This document shows, in pieces, positions 33,117 through 44,867 of a stretch of 62,086 nt of DNA (positions are counted from its first letter, which is position 1; each line of letters starts with the position of its first letter). The translations under genes and the position numbers were made by a program. The notes under the pieces are model-generated. The model searched no databases. It had not been told where the DNA came from and was given only the letters and a program-made list of their open reading frames with translations. This DNA comes from Haplomitrium mnioides. Lineage: Eukaryota > Marchantiophyta > Haplomitriopsida > Calobryales. The stretch is from the NCBI GenBank assembly GCA_049999725.1, contig JBNGIS010036427.1, positions 1 through 62,086 of the forward strand, given 5' to 3'.

Positions 33117-33679
33117 GAGATGATCTTCAAAGAGCCAAAACTGTAGTGAGCAGCTAGCATCTAAGGAGATTTTGCTCCTTGAGCTTCGTCAGAAAGTCCA
33201 TCTCTTGTTTCTTTGTTGAGGGTAGCTTTTTGTCAAAGTAAATTGTGCAATGTTGGGCGTTTGTAAAGGAAGAGATTCGTTGGATTTTTTACAAAGCAAC
33301 GTATCTTATTATTTGTAAAAGGAATAAAAAAGATGTGGAATAAGGAAAATCATCAAGCAATAAGCACCTTCATTTCTTTGTGGACAAAAAAAAGGTAGAA
33401 ATTTTCACAGAGATGAGAGGATTTTTCTAAGGGTTGATGCAAAAAATTATCCAAGCATAGATTTCATTTCTTTGAGCAACATGTGAAGTCTTGTGCCATA
33501 AAATTGATCTAGAATAGGAAGAGAAGCTTTGCATGTTGATCTGGAACAAGAAGAGAAGCTATGCATTAGATCATCATTTACTCTTCTTCTTAAACCTCTC
33601 AACTTCTCTAGTACTACTTGCAACGGTGGTGGGATCTATACATCATCTATAATTGAATTGAAAAAGATTTAGACCCTTA
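33117..33679 (+). repeat. dispersed repeat R, copy 1, segment 3
   Basis: This continues repeat R after the insertion and matches 46,495-47,060. Shared text includes GTAGTGAGCAGCTAGCATC, GGTGGTGGGATCTA and TTTAGACCCTTA. The comparison stops here because copy 2 is cut by element T. Confidence 0.8.
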
Positions 33680-34855
33680 GAAAACATTTTTAAGAGAGAG
33701 ATTTCAAATAGTTTTGAGAACAATTAAAGAAATTGATCATTATATTCTATCATTTGCTTGATAATTCAACATGATTAAGAGTTACTAGAAGAAGGGTATG
33801 TGATCACAAGATAGCAAGCTCTAGTTCTTGCTATAGAAGACCTTAGAAGTTGCTAGCATCAAAGGACCCTCTGAGTTGTGGCATTTGGCAATTGTTTTGT
33901 TTTTTGCATCATAAGAGAGAAACCTTCTATAATGGGGTTTGAATATGTAGATTAATTTTTTAGTCCTCTGTTTGCTCATCCTCATGGCTATCAAAGGTTG
34001 TTGCCCACTTACAAAGAAGCTTCAAAGGATTTGAGATTGTGGGTATAGTAAGATTGAAATAGAGGTGGCCTTGATTTTGTTATCAAGCAATAGATTTGTG
34101 GAGTCAAAATTGTTGAAGGAAGAAAGTTGGACCACTAAAAAGCTTTCTTATTGGTAGCACTGAGAAAAGATTTCCTCACGTTGTAGAGGTATTCTCATTG
34201 ATGTCATGGATTTACTTATTTTTCAAAGGCATTCAATAGAGTTGTTGCTGATTTAGTTTGAGCAAGCTGGGTTGGGAATAGTAGCAATATCAAAACATAT
34301 GACAAAGTTGCACGTTTGTGCTACAATAGGCTGAGTTTGCAAGAACCCTTGTTCTGTTGAGAAGAAGTGATTGCACCAGCCTAAGCTATAAGAGAAAGAA
34401 GTCTCTTGATTGGAGTTACAGAGTGATATTAGATAAGTAGAAATTACTTGTGATCTAAAGAGGGTGAATCCTATGATCTAAGTTGAAGAGAAATGTGTTC
34501 TATTTTGGAGTATGGTTGAGCTATGTTATGAGTTGAAGGTAAATCTAGTTTGAGCTCTGGTTTGAGAAGTGATGCTATTAGATATAGTGTTGTGTGAGCT
34601 GCAAAGACAGTTAGTCGATTTGGTAGAAAGAAAGACCAAGTTTTACATGGTGTAAGGGAGCTTACTTGTTTGAGCTGCTAGCCTTTTGGACAAGAAGTTT
34701 CAGTTTGGAGAGACCCTACAAAACAAGAGAGGTAATTTGAATTCTAGAGAGATTAAAACAAGTTTTCGATTTCAAATTACAAATTTTTGGAATAGAAGCA
34801 AGGTTGAACCAGACTCCTCCATTGAGTTATGCAAAGTTGTTTTGGTCATGTCCTC
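33680..34855. other. unassigned repeat-like DNA
   Basis: This is probably the continuation of repeat R, since composition and vocabulary are the same, but there is no second copy to compare. No coding or RNA feature is seen. It ends where gypsy RT sequence begins on the other strand. Confidence 0.4.
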
Positions 34856-35160
34856 TTACCTCAATGGTAGCTGATGGTAACTTGCCCTCAAATGCAATGT
34901 GCTAAAGATCTTAACATACCTAATTGCATCAAAGATCTCCTTTAGTGTAGGCATAGCATACTTGTGAGACTTGGTCTGTCGATTGATAAGATGATAGTCA
35001 CCACACATCCTTCTATTGGTGTAGTTTCCATGCACATCCTTCTTGACTAGCATAACTGTGGTAGATGCGTATTCTCCATATGACATCTCCACCAATCCAA
35101 CCTCCAACAAATCTTGCATCTTGGTTTGTATCAACCCTCTATCCACCACACTATAACAGT
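34856..35160 (-). pseudogene. reverse transcriptase N-half of G4
   Basis: About 97 uninterrupted codons read LLEVGLVEMSYGEYASTTVM, RRMCGDYHLINRQTKSHKYA, then MPTLKEIFDAIR and FSTLHLRASYHQLPLR. These are the finger and first palm blocks of a gypsy RT. The catalytic Asp expected in FSTLDL is His here. The gene is truncated immediately after QLPLR, before the YxDD box. Confidence 0.85.
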
Positions 35161-37548
35161 ATAGACGTCAAAAAATAGGTGCATCACTAGTTAACTCAAT
35201 CTGGATGTCTGCTCCTCTCAAGATCCTCAAGTGATTCATGCTAAAAGCAAAAAATATGAATAACCATGTCAAAACTGTTGTACCTTTGCACTATGACCTC
35301 TTATCAACTATGGTCCAACTTGTGGCAATTATTTCTCCCCAAGAGTCAGGTGACCTTGTTGCTTCACATCTAGCTTTGCTAAAATCCGACTAGCTGAAAT
35401 GTAATATGGTGGAGTCAATCTTGAATCATGATCCGCTGAACTATCACTCCCTTAGGTTGAAATTTGATTTTTGGAAAAATGATTTGCTGCAATATAAGAT
35501 GTGTAAATCAGCCCTTGCATAGCCTCTCTGGTACTTGATACTATGCCCTTAGCAATAGCCTTGACTATCCTAGAAGGCTGCATGGTGACTATTGCCCAGT
35601 TGGTTATCCCAGAAGATCACATCTTGTGTTGTTTAGCTACTCTCAAACGCACAATCCATATAAGACATATCAAATCCATGGCTTGTTCCAGCACAGGGCA
35701 TCCTTCAATCTCAACGACAGATGCAATAGCAGCGATGCTAGTTTCCGGAAAACCCCATTGCCCTCTCTCTCTCATCAACATTTGGTTCCACCAATTTCTA
35801 CAAGGTTGCATCCCAAATAAGACCATGGCCTCATGCTTGAAATCCATAAGATGCAGGGTGATTCACGAGTACGGGAAATGCTCCACAAGGTCAACCTACC
35901 ATGTTGATTAGCGCCAATGGTAGGCGGTCAGCATAAAGCACCCTTTGAGCATAGCATCCAAAATCTAAAATATCATCCACAGTTACGTCTGGTGATCTTG
36001 TTCTTACAAGCTCACTTCAACACTTTAGTAGGCAACAAGTTGGTCTACCACAATCGTGGATGGTGGACTCATGATCTTTCTTGTACTGCATCCAACAATA
36101 TGGCGGGTCCAATCCAGGAGTGCACTTGATAAACACTCTCCACAAGATGTTGGCGATGATCTCCCAAGATATACACATTCTCCAAGATATATGCAAGAGA
36201 GGGTACCTGATGGAGTTGGAGATGTTGAAGGATCTTCAGCATCTTCCAAAACAATTTTGAGTGAGGGTATTACAACCCTTGTCCCAAACCAGCCTTCGAT
36301 TGGCCCTGATATAGCCACCCAACAATCAACAAGTCAATCCGCCCTACTCCATCTAAGTGGTCCGCCTCCATCAATAAAATATCGATCGAAAATGCATGTA
36401 GATAACCTTGCACTGCACTAACTAAAAGCATTTGTGAATATTGCTCAACCATCAATACCACATGCCTCAAGGATGTTCTTCGAGCCATCTCACCCTTCTC
36501 CACATACAAATACCGACAAACTAGAATCTCTACTTGGATACAACAACTAACCCTTTACAGATGCCTCCAAACAACTCCAACAAACAAACACCATCAATAG
36601 GATACTGCCATGAAATCAACATAGTATCAAGTGGTGAAAGATTCACAAGTCTAGGTGTGATAGAACCATCTAGTGCAAGAAATTGCGCAAATGCATCATG
36701 CCAAACATCTTGAACCAATCGAGCTGCTACAACCTCTCCTTACTTCTACTAGTAGGAGTCATCTTACATGATGAAAATGTTGGCTTTGCAAACTTTAGAG
36801 ATGCTTCATCAATAGAAGGAATGTCGGCTACATGTGCATTCCATTCCAACAAGTCAAAATAGTCAAGGATCACCTCACAAAATGCTGACAATGCCATAGG
36901 CTAGGATAACAGATCCTCAATTGGTCCACTAAATTTGACAGACAACTTGCTCAATCGTGTCTCTCCAGGTTGCCATCTAGGCCTATAAGACACTAAATTG
37001 TCTCAAAAATCAATAGTGAACCCTATGGGATATATCACTATACACCCCACCAGAATATCATGAAACTAAACTTTGGTGAGAGTGGCTTCAACGCTCATTT
37101 GTGATCTATCTATTGGATGACTAGCTTTCACCCCTAAGCTTGATCTCTTCATGTGTGATGTGTTGTATGGGTGAAGGTCCTCCCAATGAAGTCTAGATCG
37201 GAAAAAGGCGAATCTCAACATCTCTTGGCCTTAATGCCAATCCTTGCTAAGTTGACTTTCCTAACATCAAAGGTTGTGCACTTGTATCCAATAACACTCT
37301 GATTAGCTTGTGCACCACATTTGAAGGACCAACAAGTCGGAAAATACCACTCTAATTGTCGATAGACACCATACTGGATCTAAATCTGGCCCTCTCAAAT
37401 GTTGGTCGGGTTGATAACTCCATCAATTGGGGCACACCAGCATGCCATCTTTTACCTCTAGAGGTAGAAGCACCTACATCAACTGCTCTATTCACAAGTC
37501 TCACTTTAAAAGAAGCACCATGAGTTTCCCAACATAATGTGGTTGTTG

Positions 37549-37831
37549 TCGTGCACATATACATTGCTTAGACAACTACATCGTCCACACACATTCCATG
37601 ACATCTACAAATATATAACCGAGAATGACAAATAATTGAGTCTTATTGCATTGTATGCGCATGAGACTCAATTGTTTGTCATTCTCGGTTGTATGTTTGT
37701 AGACAATCAGGTCTCATGCATTGTATGCGCATGAGACTCAATTGTTTTTCATTCTCAGTTATATGTCTGTAGGTGTCATGGAATATGTATGGACATTGTA
37801 GTTGTGTAAGCGATGTGTATGTGAACGACAT
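37549..37831. repeat. foldback (long imperfect inverted repeat) inside G4
   Basis: The left arm, from TGTCGTGCACATATACATTG (37,549), reappears inverted at the right end (37,831 leftwards, TGTCGTTCACATACACATCG). The arms are about 110 bases, matching at roughly 85 percent. The centre holds two direct copies of GCATTGTATGCGCATGAGAC plus TCAATTGTTT and a TCATTCTC block, starting at about 37,648 and 37,718. The RNA or single strand would form a long hairpin. It may be a foldback transposon or a palindromic duplication. Confidence 0.8.
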
Positions 37832-38499
37832 TGCCAACCTGAATACTTCAACTAGTGTGACCACTCTAATCAACATATCCATAGCTAAAAACAATGGTTT
37901 CTAGACCACTAGCATGGTTATCTCCATAGTTCAAGATACACTTCCTTGTATTGTGGTTGATCTCTCTACATCCTTGAAAGCATGAGTCAAATGCATGAAA
38001 GTAGATCTATTAATTCAAATGATTGTGGAAGCTTTACTTGTCGATGAGCATCCCCCCTCTAGAGATCCGACTCCACCACTGCTCCCCTTGGCTCAAGAGC
38101 CTTTCTTGCTGCTATAGTCACCGTTGTAGATGCAACAACATGGGTTGTCTTGCACATAAATTCTATGCTAGCTAATCTTCCATCAACTCTCAATGAAGTA
38201 GAGGCTTCAGCTCTTGAGTTGGGCCTTGCTTGGGTTGTAGTCATAGAAATTAATTGCTACTCCAACTGTGCAATTCTAGCATCCTTCGGATCCACAGTAG
38301 CGGCTGAAGCACCTACCCCAACTCTCCTAGTTGGTGATACTCTTCAACCACGACCACCTTACCCATCTCTACCTTGCTCACTTGTGTGAGCTCTTCCTTG
38401 TCGTAGATCCAAGTGAAGCAACAAAAATTTGTCTCTAGTATGACCCATAACTCCATAGTGGTCATATTGTTGTTGGCCAGCTGCACCTACATCTCCGTA

Positions 38500-39430
38500 G
38501 CACGTTGCTTGTGGCTTCTTTGCCTCTAGACACTACTTTTGCAAATGGTCTCCACCACAGGTCCAACAACCTAACTACTAACCTACATGAGATGGCAGCA
38601 TCTTCTATCCACATGACTATCTGCAAGCCTTCTGACCCTTCTGTGGTGTAGACTATGATGTAGATATGGCTTGAAACGTAGATTTTGGCACTTCATTTTT
38701 AAAACCAGTAGTGATTACTCTCTCATTCACCAGGTTGAGCTCAACACACTCTGACATTGTGAAAACAACAGCTAGAGTGAGATCAGAATTCCAAAGAAAG
38801 GTGGTATCCCTCACTCTCCTCCTCAAATCTCTACAAAAAATGGCATACTAGAACTAGACGGCTTGAGACTTTGTCACCTCTTTCATGACATTGATAGGTC
38901 TTCTCATCCTTGTATAGGCTTCTCTCAAACTCTCTATAGTCTTGCATTGGAACTCTTGAAGACTCTTCAACTTATCAGTCTCAGAAGCTCAAAAAACTCA
39001 ACCACAATGTTAAACACTAGGATTCCTCCACTCTCTATTGCAATGACTAGTATAAGTGTAATGAAAACTTCTCCTACCCTTGAAGCACCAATGTTATGGC
39101 TAGTGTCACTAGAGGATGCAGTATGGGTCGCATAGTAATGGGGATTAGCCCTTCCACCATAGGTACTGGAGACGTAATTGGGTGACCAATACTATCTTCA
39201 GTGCTCAATTTCAATCAAATGAGCTCGTTGAAATTCATGATAATCATCCATGAGCAGCCCTTCTAAATGTTGAGACAAACCTTTCCATGCCATGAAAGGT
39301 ATAAACAAAGCAACATTTTGTAGTGTTTGCAAATCACACCATGTGTCAAAATCTTGGATGAAATCATCCAGATCAATAGTACCTAGTGCAGCAAAGAATC
39401 TTCTCAACCCTTTTGTGGCCTATACATCTC
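38500..39430 (-). pseudogene. gag and zinc knuckle of G4
   Basis: Gag reads FFAALGTIDLDDFIQDFD, CDLQTLQNVALFIPFMAW and GLLMDDYHEFQRAHL at 39,407-39,200. Fragments continue to about 38,700. The zinc knuckle near 38,590-38,540 reads CWTCGGDHLQK-stop-C, a CX2CX3HX4C form usual in plant gypsy gag. A stop sits inside the knuckle. Confidence 0.7.
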
Positions 39431-39559
39431 ATCCATATCCCATGACAAAGGGGAATGTACGTGAGTGCTAGAAAGAGTTTCCTCCTCTTTGTCTGATGTA
39501 TGGTTCCTTACCAGCTGTTGAGTCGCTCCTACTGCAAGTTGGAACTGCATGCCACTACA

Positions 39560-41645
39560 AGTGAATCCAAATCACAACCTTCCACTCCGTGATTTTGTGT
39601 TGATCTTTACTCAGTTGAACTCACTTACAGCTCACAAGTTGTGTTGTTGCCACTCAACGTCTTTCCTATAAGTCAATTGATATCCACAAATCAGCATAAG
39701 TGACCCTTCCTTCTTCTCTAAACATGATACACTTTGCTTGCCAATCCTAGTTGATTGGTCTTCTTCTCAACATAGAAACGGACTTGAGAACAAATCAGAA
39801 CATAATACTTTTGCTCTTCTCTTGAACACTGCAGACTAATCTTTGGTTTTCTGCAAACAAGTTTTCAGATTTTCTTGCTTCACTTCATCAAAAATCTGGG
39901 CTTCTAGATGGCATGCGCCTTAGAAGCGTGGTGATGAACTTTCCCATCATTCTTGCACAACTTATCGGAGGGTCTGGTTCTGCCTTTCTTTGGTTTCAGA
40001 GACTTTGTTGGCAAATGCTTCTTTCATCTCTGCTTGAATCCTATGCTCTTCTTGGGCAAAAATCTGCAAGGCTATCTACAGCCGCTATTCTAAAAAAACC
40101 AAAGCAGCATGGGCTGCTCATTAAATATTCCTTCAAATCATAGCTTGCTTGCAATTTTCAAGCAATAAATCCCTAACAATTTTCTTGATAAAATTCCCTC
40201 TTCCAAAATCTTGACTCGCAAGTGTTGTCTTTCATGGAAAAAAAATTAGTGTTGTTTAAAGATTGGCAATTTTGTACTGCTTGAGCAAGACCTTATGTGA
40301 ATACCTTCCACAAAAACTAGAGCATTACAGAAAATTATAAAATCTCTGCTCATCGATTGCCTTCAACAAATTTTCAACATCAAACCAAAACATGAAACCC
40401 CAAAAGAACCTCTTCAATAGTTATAATTGCATTTGTTTTTAAGAAGATCCTCTCCTTGACGAAATCTTGGATGCAATCCTGCTGCAATTTATTCCAAATA
40501 GAAACACTAGAAGATTTTCAGTTGTCCTCTTTGACAAGATCCCTAGAACAATTTCCACAGCAGAGAATGTCTCGAATTCCTTGCTCAAGCAAAGTTTCCT
40601 GCAATTGAAGAAGTCAAGGCACCATATGTATCAACAATTTCTCATGCTTGATGCCAATGCCTTAATCTACAATTTTTGCAAATCCCTAAAAACCATTGTG
40701 ATCTCATCAACTCTACAAAGAAACCAAGGCAGATGCTGCCTCAACACACAAATCAGGCTTCTACAACAATGCTTGACAAAGTAAACCCTTTCAATAGTTG
40801 ATTGCTGCTTTACAACTTTTGACAATGGCTGCTCGATCTTGCTCAAGCAAACCCTCACTCAACAAAACTCTACCTTTGACGCATAAATCTATGCTCTTTT
40901 TCAATTGGTGCTTCCCTTCAATGAAACTCTACTTGACAAAATTATCACAGCCCTTTGAGAAAAGATCTATGGTTGTCATTGCAAACCAAAAAACTTGTTG
41001 TTCAAATGTTAGCCTCGATATTTTGACAAACAAACAAGCATTCACCAAATCCCTAAAAATCGCTATTGTGGCTTTCAATTTTTGTTGCTCCAAATCTCTT
41101 TGATGAAGATCTTTGAATCATTGTGAAAATCCCTATTTGCAACTTTTTGAACCCTAGAAACAGATTTTCACTTTCTCCAAGTCGAATGCAACAACCAAAA
41201 ACGAGCAAAAAATTATGTTGTAGATTTTCTTTAGTTTTTTCACGAATGAGCAACACACATCTTGGAAAAGAGCTTTGCAATCTTTAGCAATCCAAGATAC
41301 CATGAACGCTATCATATTTTTTGATCAAATTTCTCACTTGTAGTCGAAGATACCATGAATGCTCCACAAAAAAATCTCAAATCTTTTGATGTGTTTTTCT
41401 CGAGTGATACCTTCTTAAGAAATTCAAGTGTTGATCTTTTTGATATCAAAACCAACACACATTTGCTTACATGAAATCCACACTTCACAAAGAACTACAA
41501 TACCTCAACTCTCCTCTTGGTTCATACATGTAACTTCAAAATATAGCCTTTCGATGAGAGTACATAATATTATATACTTAGACACAAAAAGAAAAAAAAA
41601 ACTCAAAATACCTAAAAATTATAAATCTACATGGAATGGTGTAAC
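39560..41645 (-). repeat. dispersed repeat R, copy 3 (inverted)
   Basis: Reading on the minus strand from 41,645 matches copies 1 and 2, for example CACCATTCCATGTAGATTTA, GAGTTGAGGTATTGTAGTTC, ACACATCAAAAGATTTGAG and GACTTGGAGAAAG. Divergence is greater than between copies 1 and 2, and similarity fades before 39,800. No coding domain is visible. It abuts T copy C on the right. Confidence 0.65.
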
Positions 41646-42485
41646 ACTGTCTTTCATATTCAAAAGGTTTGATTCGATGATTCCTAGAGTCATGTTTCTT
41701 ATTTCTTTTAAGTTAGAAAAAAAATCAAAAGAGAGTATTGTCATCTTTATTACATCTAGTACATTGATATATAATTTATACCTATGTTTTCCTTTTGTGG
41801 ATGTTATTTTCTCTCAAAAGTTTTGTCTGGAAAATGCATTCTTAGCTTCACAAATATATTATTGAACATGTACATGTTTTGGGTTTAAAGGTTCTTCTTC
41901 ATCAAATAACAAAACTTTGAAAATCTTTGCAATCCAAAATGATGTGCTCTTTGGACCAAGTGATGCAACAACACAAATGAATATTTTAGCTTTCATATCA
42001 TATACATTGTCAAATTTATGATTGTATCTTGTTTGATGTGAAACGGTTCTTTCTCCTCACCTAGAAGCTTCATCAAATATTCCTTGATATGGATAAAATA
42101 TATGTTTGATTGGAGTCTCTTCTTCATGTGGTTGAATATCAACTTGAAAGTTTGCACCAATGTTTTGAAAATCATCACAAGAGTTTGTAGATTGTGAAGT
42201 TGAAAACCTGAATTTTGTTTCAAGTCTTTTTGCTTTCTTTCAATAATATACGCTACAATCTTATGTTTAGCAAGAAAAAATTCATTCTACCATTCTATAT
42301 CAAAATATATGAAGAGCTTCTTGTAGTTTTTGCTTGTATTGTCTTGAATTGCAAAGACCACTTTGTTTGTATCAACTTCTCTAACTTCTTTTTTAGATCA
42401 CTTGATTTCAAATTAAGCCTTTAATGAGATCAAAATTGAACTTAGAATGTTCCTATCCCCTTTCAGTAGGCTTTTGAGTTGTTGA
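41646..42485 (-). mobile_element. family T, copy C (fragment)
   Basis: Minus-strand similarity to T copy B at 56,050-56,870 covers the C-terminal coding part and its 3' flank. Shared text includes TCCAAAATGATGTGCTCTTTGG against TCCAAAACGGTTTGCTTTTTGG and GTGTTGTTGCATCACTTGG (rc). It is cut on the right at about 42,485 by the LTR-like sequence of G5 and on the left by repeat R copy 3. Confidence 0.7.
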
Positions 42486-43640
42486 ACACCATATGCAGCA
42501 CAAATACAACACATATAGGTTAGCACAAGAAGTAGCATACAAAGAACTTCTAAAACCCACAAGGTAAAAGATGCCCAACAAAGCACTGACCCTTCTTTAT
42601 ATACTAAACAAAAAGCAACTTGTTTACATAGATAGAAGAACTCAATTGGTTCTTTTTCCATCCTCTTTTGATTGGACTACCCTTTACTTTTATTCTCATT
42701 CTTCCATGTGTACTTATCTTAGAACCTTGTATTTCTCTTTAGTTTTTCTTCTCCCACATGTTCTTATCTTTAAACCTTCTACTTCTTTTAATCTTCTCCT
42801 TACCTCATGTTCTTATTCTCTTCTTAAATAGTCCTTTTAGACTTTCTCTTTCACTTTAATTTGTTGACTTCTCTCCTCTTGCTATGTGTCATTCTCTCTT
42901 GCTTTTTGATACTCTAACTTAGTAATGAATTTCTAGACATAGTCAACTCTATATCTTACTCCATTTTTACTAATTGTTTGTTAAAATAAATACATGTTAA
43001 AAGCCTCCTCTTTTTTAAAAGGAAACATCCTTGTTGCAAGAAAGAAAGTTCTCAAATGACTGATCTATAGAAGATGCATCGGCCAAATTCTCCAAGGTTC
43101 TCAAGTGGCTTGTAAAAGGGGTATCCTTTCCTAGGAATTAAATATTCAACAATCTCATGATGGCCACAATGATAAGTATGTTTTTTCAAGAGTTTTTCAA
43201 CCTCAAACTCTTCATGGCCATCAATAAGTTCAGGTAGTGGAGAGTATTTCTATGTACATGTGAAGGAGGTACAAAAGCTCATAATAAAGAAACATTAAAA
43301 TTTGCATGAATCTTCATATGAGATGGTAAAACCAATTTACTTGCTACTTTGTTGATGCAAGTAGAGATAGAACATGGTCCAATAAAGCAAGCATTGAGCT
43401 TATGAGAAGGCAGCAAAGAAAGATTGGGAGTGGAGAGCCAAACTTGATCATCTATAGCAAAGATCACATCTCAGAAATCATCATCAAAATGTTGCTTTTG
43501 GCGATTCCAAGCAATTTCAAGTTTTTTATTGGTTCGTCGAATGTTGTGGTGTAGGCAATGAAGAAAATCATCGGCATTTAGACTCTTTGAAGTCGATAAT
43601 GATGCACGTTGAAGACTAGAGATTGTGTTGGATGCATCTT
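42486..43640 (-). mobile_element. second chromovirus lineage, 3' fragment (G5)
   Basis: On the minus strand, integrase C-terminus and chromodomain (43,580-43,020) are followed by a purine tract (AAAAAAGAGGAGG, about 43,020-43,005) and an LTR-like region to 42,486. The integrase tail reads FAIDDQVWLST, NLSLLPSHKLNACFIGP and LVLPSHMKIHANFNVSLL. The chromodomain reads IDGHEEFEVEKLLKKH and YLIPRKGYPF across frame changes. It is clearly a different lineage from G1-G3, which have VSKLKPF and a distinct chromodomain. The rest of the element is missing. Confidence 0.75.
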
Positions 43641-44867
43641 TATTTTACAACTTATGGTTTTTAGAAGATGATAGTTAAGGTTCATCATATATTTCTTGGC
43701 TTTTCAATAACGTGTGTTTCTTTATTGATGGTCCTCTAATTAGTTCATGTAATGTAGCTAGATTTATCAATTCTAGTTAAAGAGAGTTTGCAACATCAAG
43801 AACCAAAAATTTTGTGGGGTGCAAATTTTTATATCTTTTTCATGAGTTTGAATGATATGTCATGATAATAGCTACAAAGACCATTATTCATAGAGAAGAG
43901 AGTTGGTTGCAAGTCATAATTAGGATCTACCATTGTTATAAGAACTATAGAAATGTATTTTTAGATGTATTTATATTTATATTTATTGGTGTTTGTTGAC
44001 AATGATGTAGAAAAAAATTACTTGATATGAAACTAGTGTTAAAACTCTTATAATATTGAAATTTAAATATGCAACCAAAAAAATTCCTCATATGAAACTA
44101 GTGTTATAACTCACATTGTATTGAAATTTGTAGTAAATAGAATTGTGAAACCTTGTGTTTTTGTATGTCTTTTGTACATCTCTCAATACTCACAAATACA
44201 ATTACTCTACAAATACTTGGAAAGAATATATGATATGCAATTTTGTAGAAATTTTTGAAAGTAAAAACATTTCATGCTATTTTTCACTTTGCTTTGCAAG
44301 ATTACAATCACAAATAAGTTACAAAATAAACTAGGTTTTTTGTAAATAACTTTGCTTATGAATAGATAATATCAAAAAATCAGAAAATTGTTGCAAACAA
44401 AGTTAGAAAAAATACCTCCAACTTAGGTTATATAATGTTAAGATCTCAAGTTATAAAGTCACAAATAAGTTTCAAGATTTTGAACAAAAAATTTTAAACT
44501 TTGCCACTACCTAGCATAAATACTACTAGAAAGTACCAAATTTTAAGCCCTTTAAGTTGCTAATTAATTGGAGCTCTAGTTTTTGTTTTGCATTAACCTT
44601 AACCTGAATAAATCACTTTCAAACTAGCTGATCTTAATTATATGGCTCAAGATAATTATAATATAGATTCAAATTTTGTTGCAATGTATATAAATTATAC
44701 AATTGGTGATGATATTCCCTTAGATTACTTACACTAACATCCTCTAAGTTAACACTAATTTTTTACTTAAGGAATTAAATTGGTATATACTCTGATTCTA
44801 GTAATACTTTTGAAATAGATTCATGTATGTGATAATCTGTAGTACTAATTTGTGTAGTGGGACTAAT
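43641..44867. other. AT-rich unassigned DNA
   Basis: No gene or known element is seen. One direct repeat of about 67 bases, built on ATATGAAACTAGTGTTA plus TATTGAAATTT, occurs at about 44,027 and 44,092. Composition is strongly AT-rich. Confidence 0.4.

Larger units (their letters stand above)
34856..39480 (-). mobile_element. Ty3/gypsy remnant, gag to RT (G4)
   Basis: This is a second gypsy lineage on the minus strand, running from gag (39,410) through zinc knuckle and protease region to the first half of RT, where it stops at 34,856. RNase H, integrase and LTRs are absent. The RT wording differs from G1-G3 and resembles elements I associate with mosses and other non-seed plants. Stops are dense between the domains. 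It lies between R copies of opposite orientation and carries a foldback structure at 37,549-37,831. Confidence 0.8.

Noticed and set aside
41428-41865. A 145-codon plus-strand open frame
   Set aside because: It crosses the junction of inverted repeat R and T copy C and has no domain.
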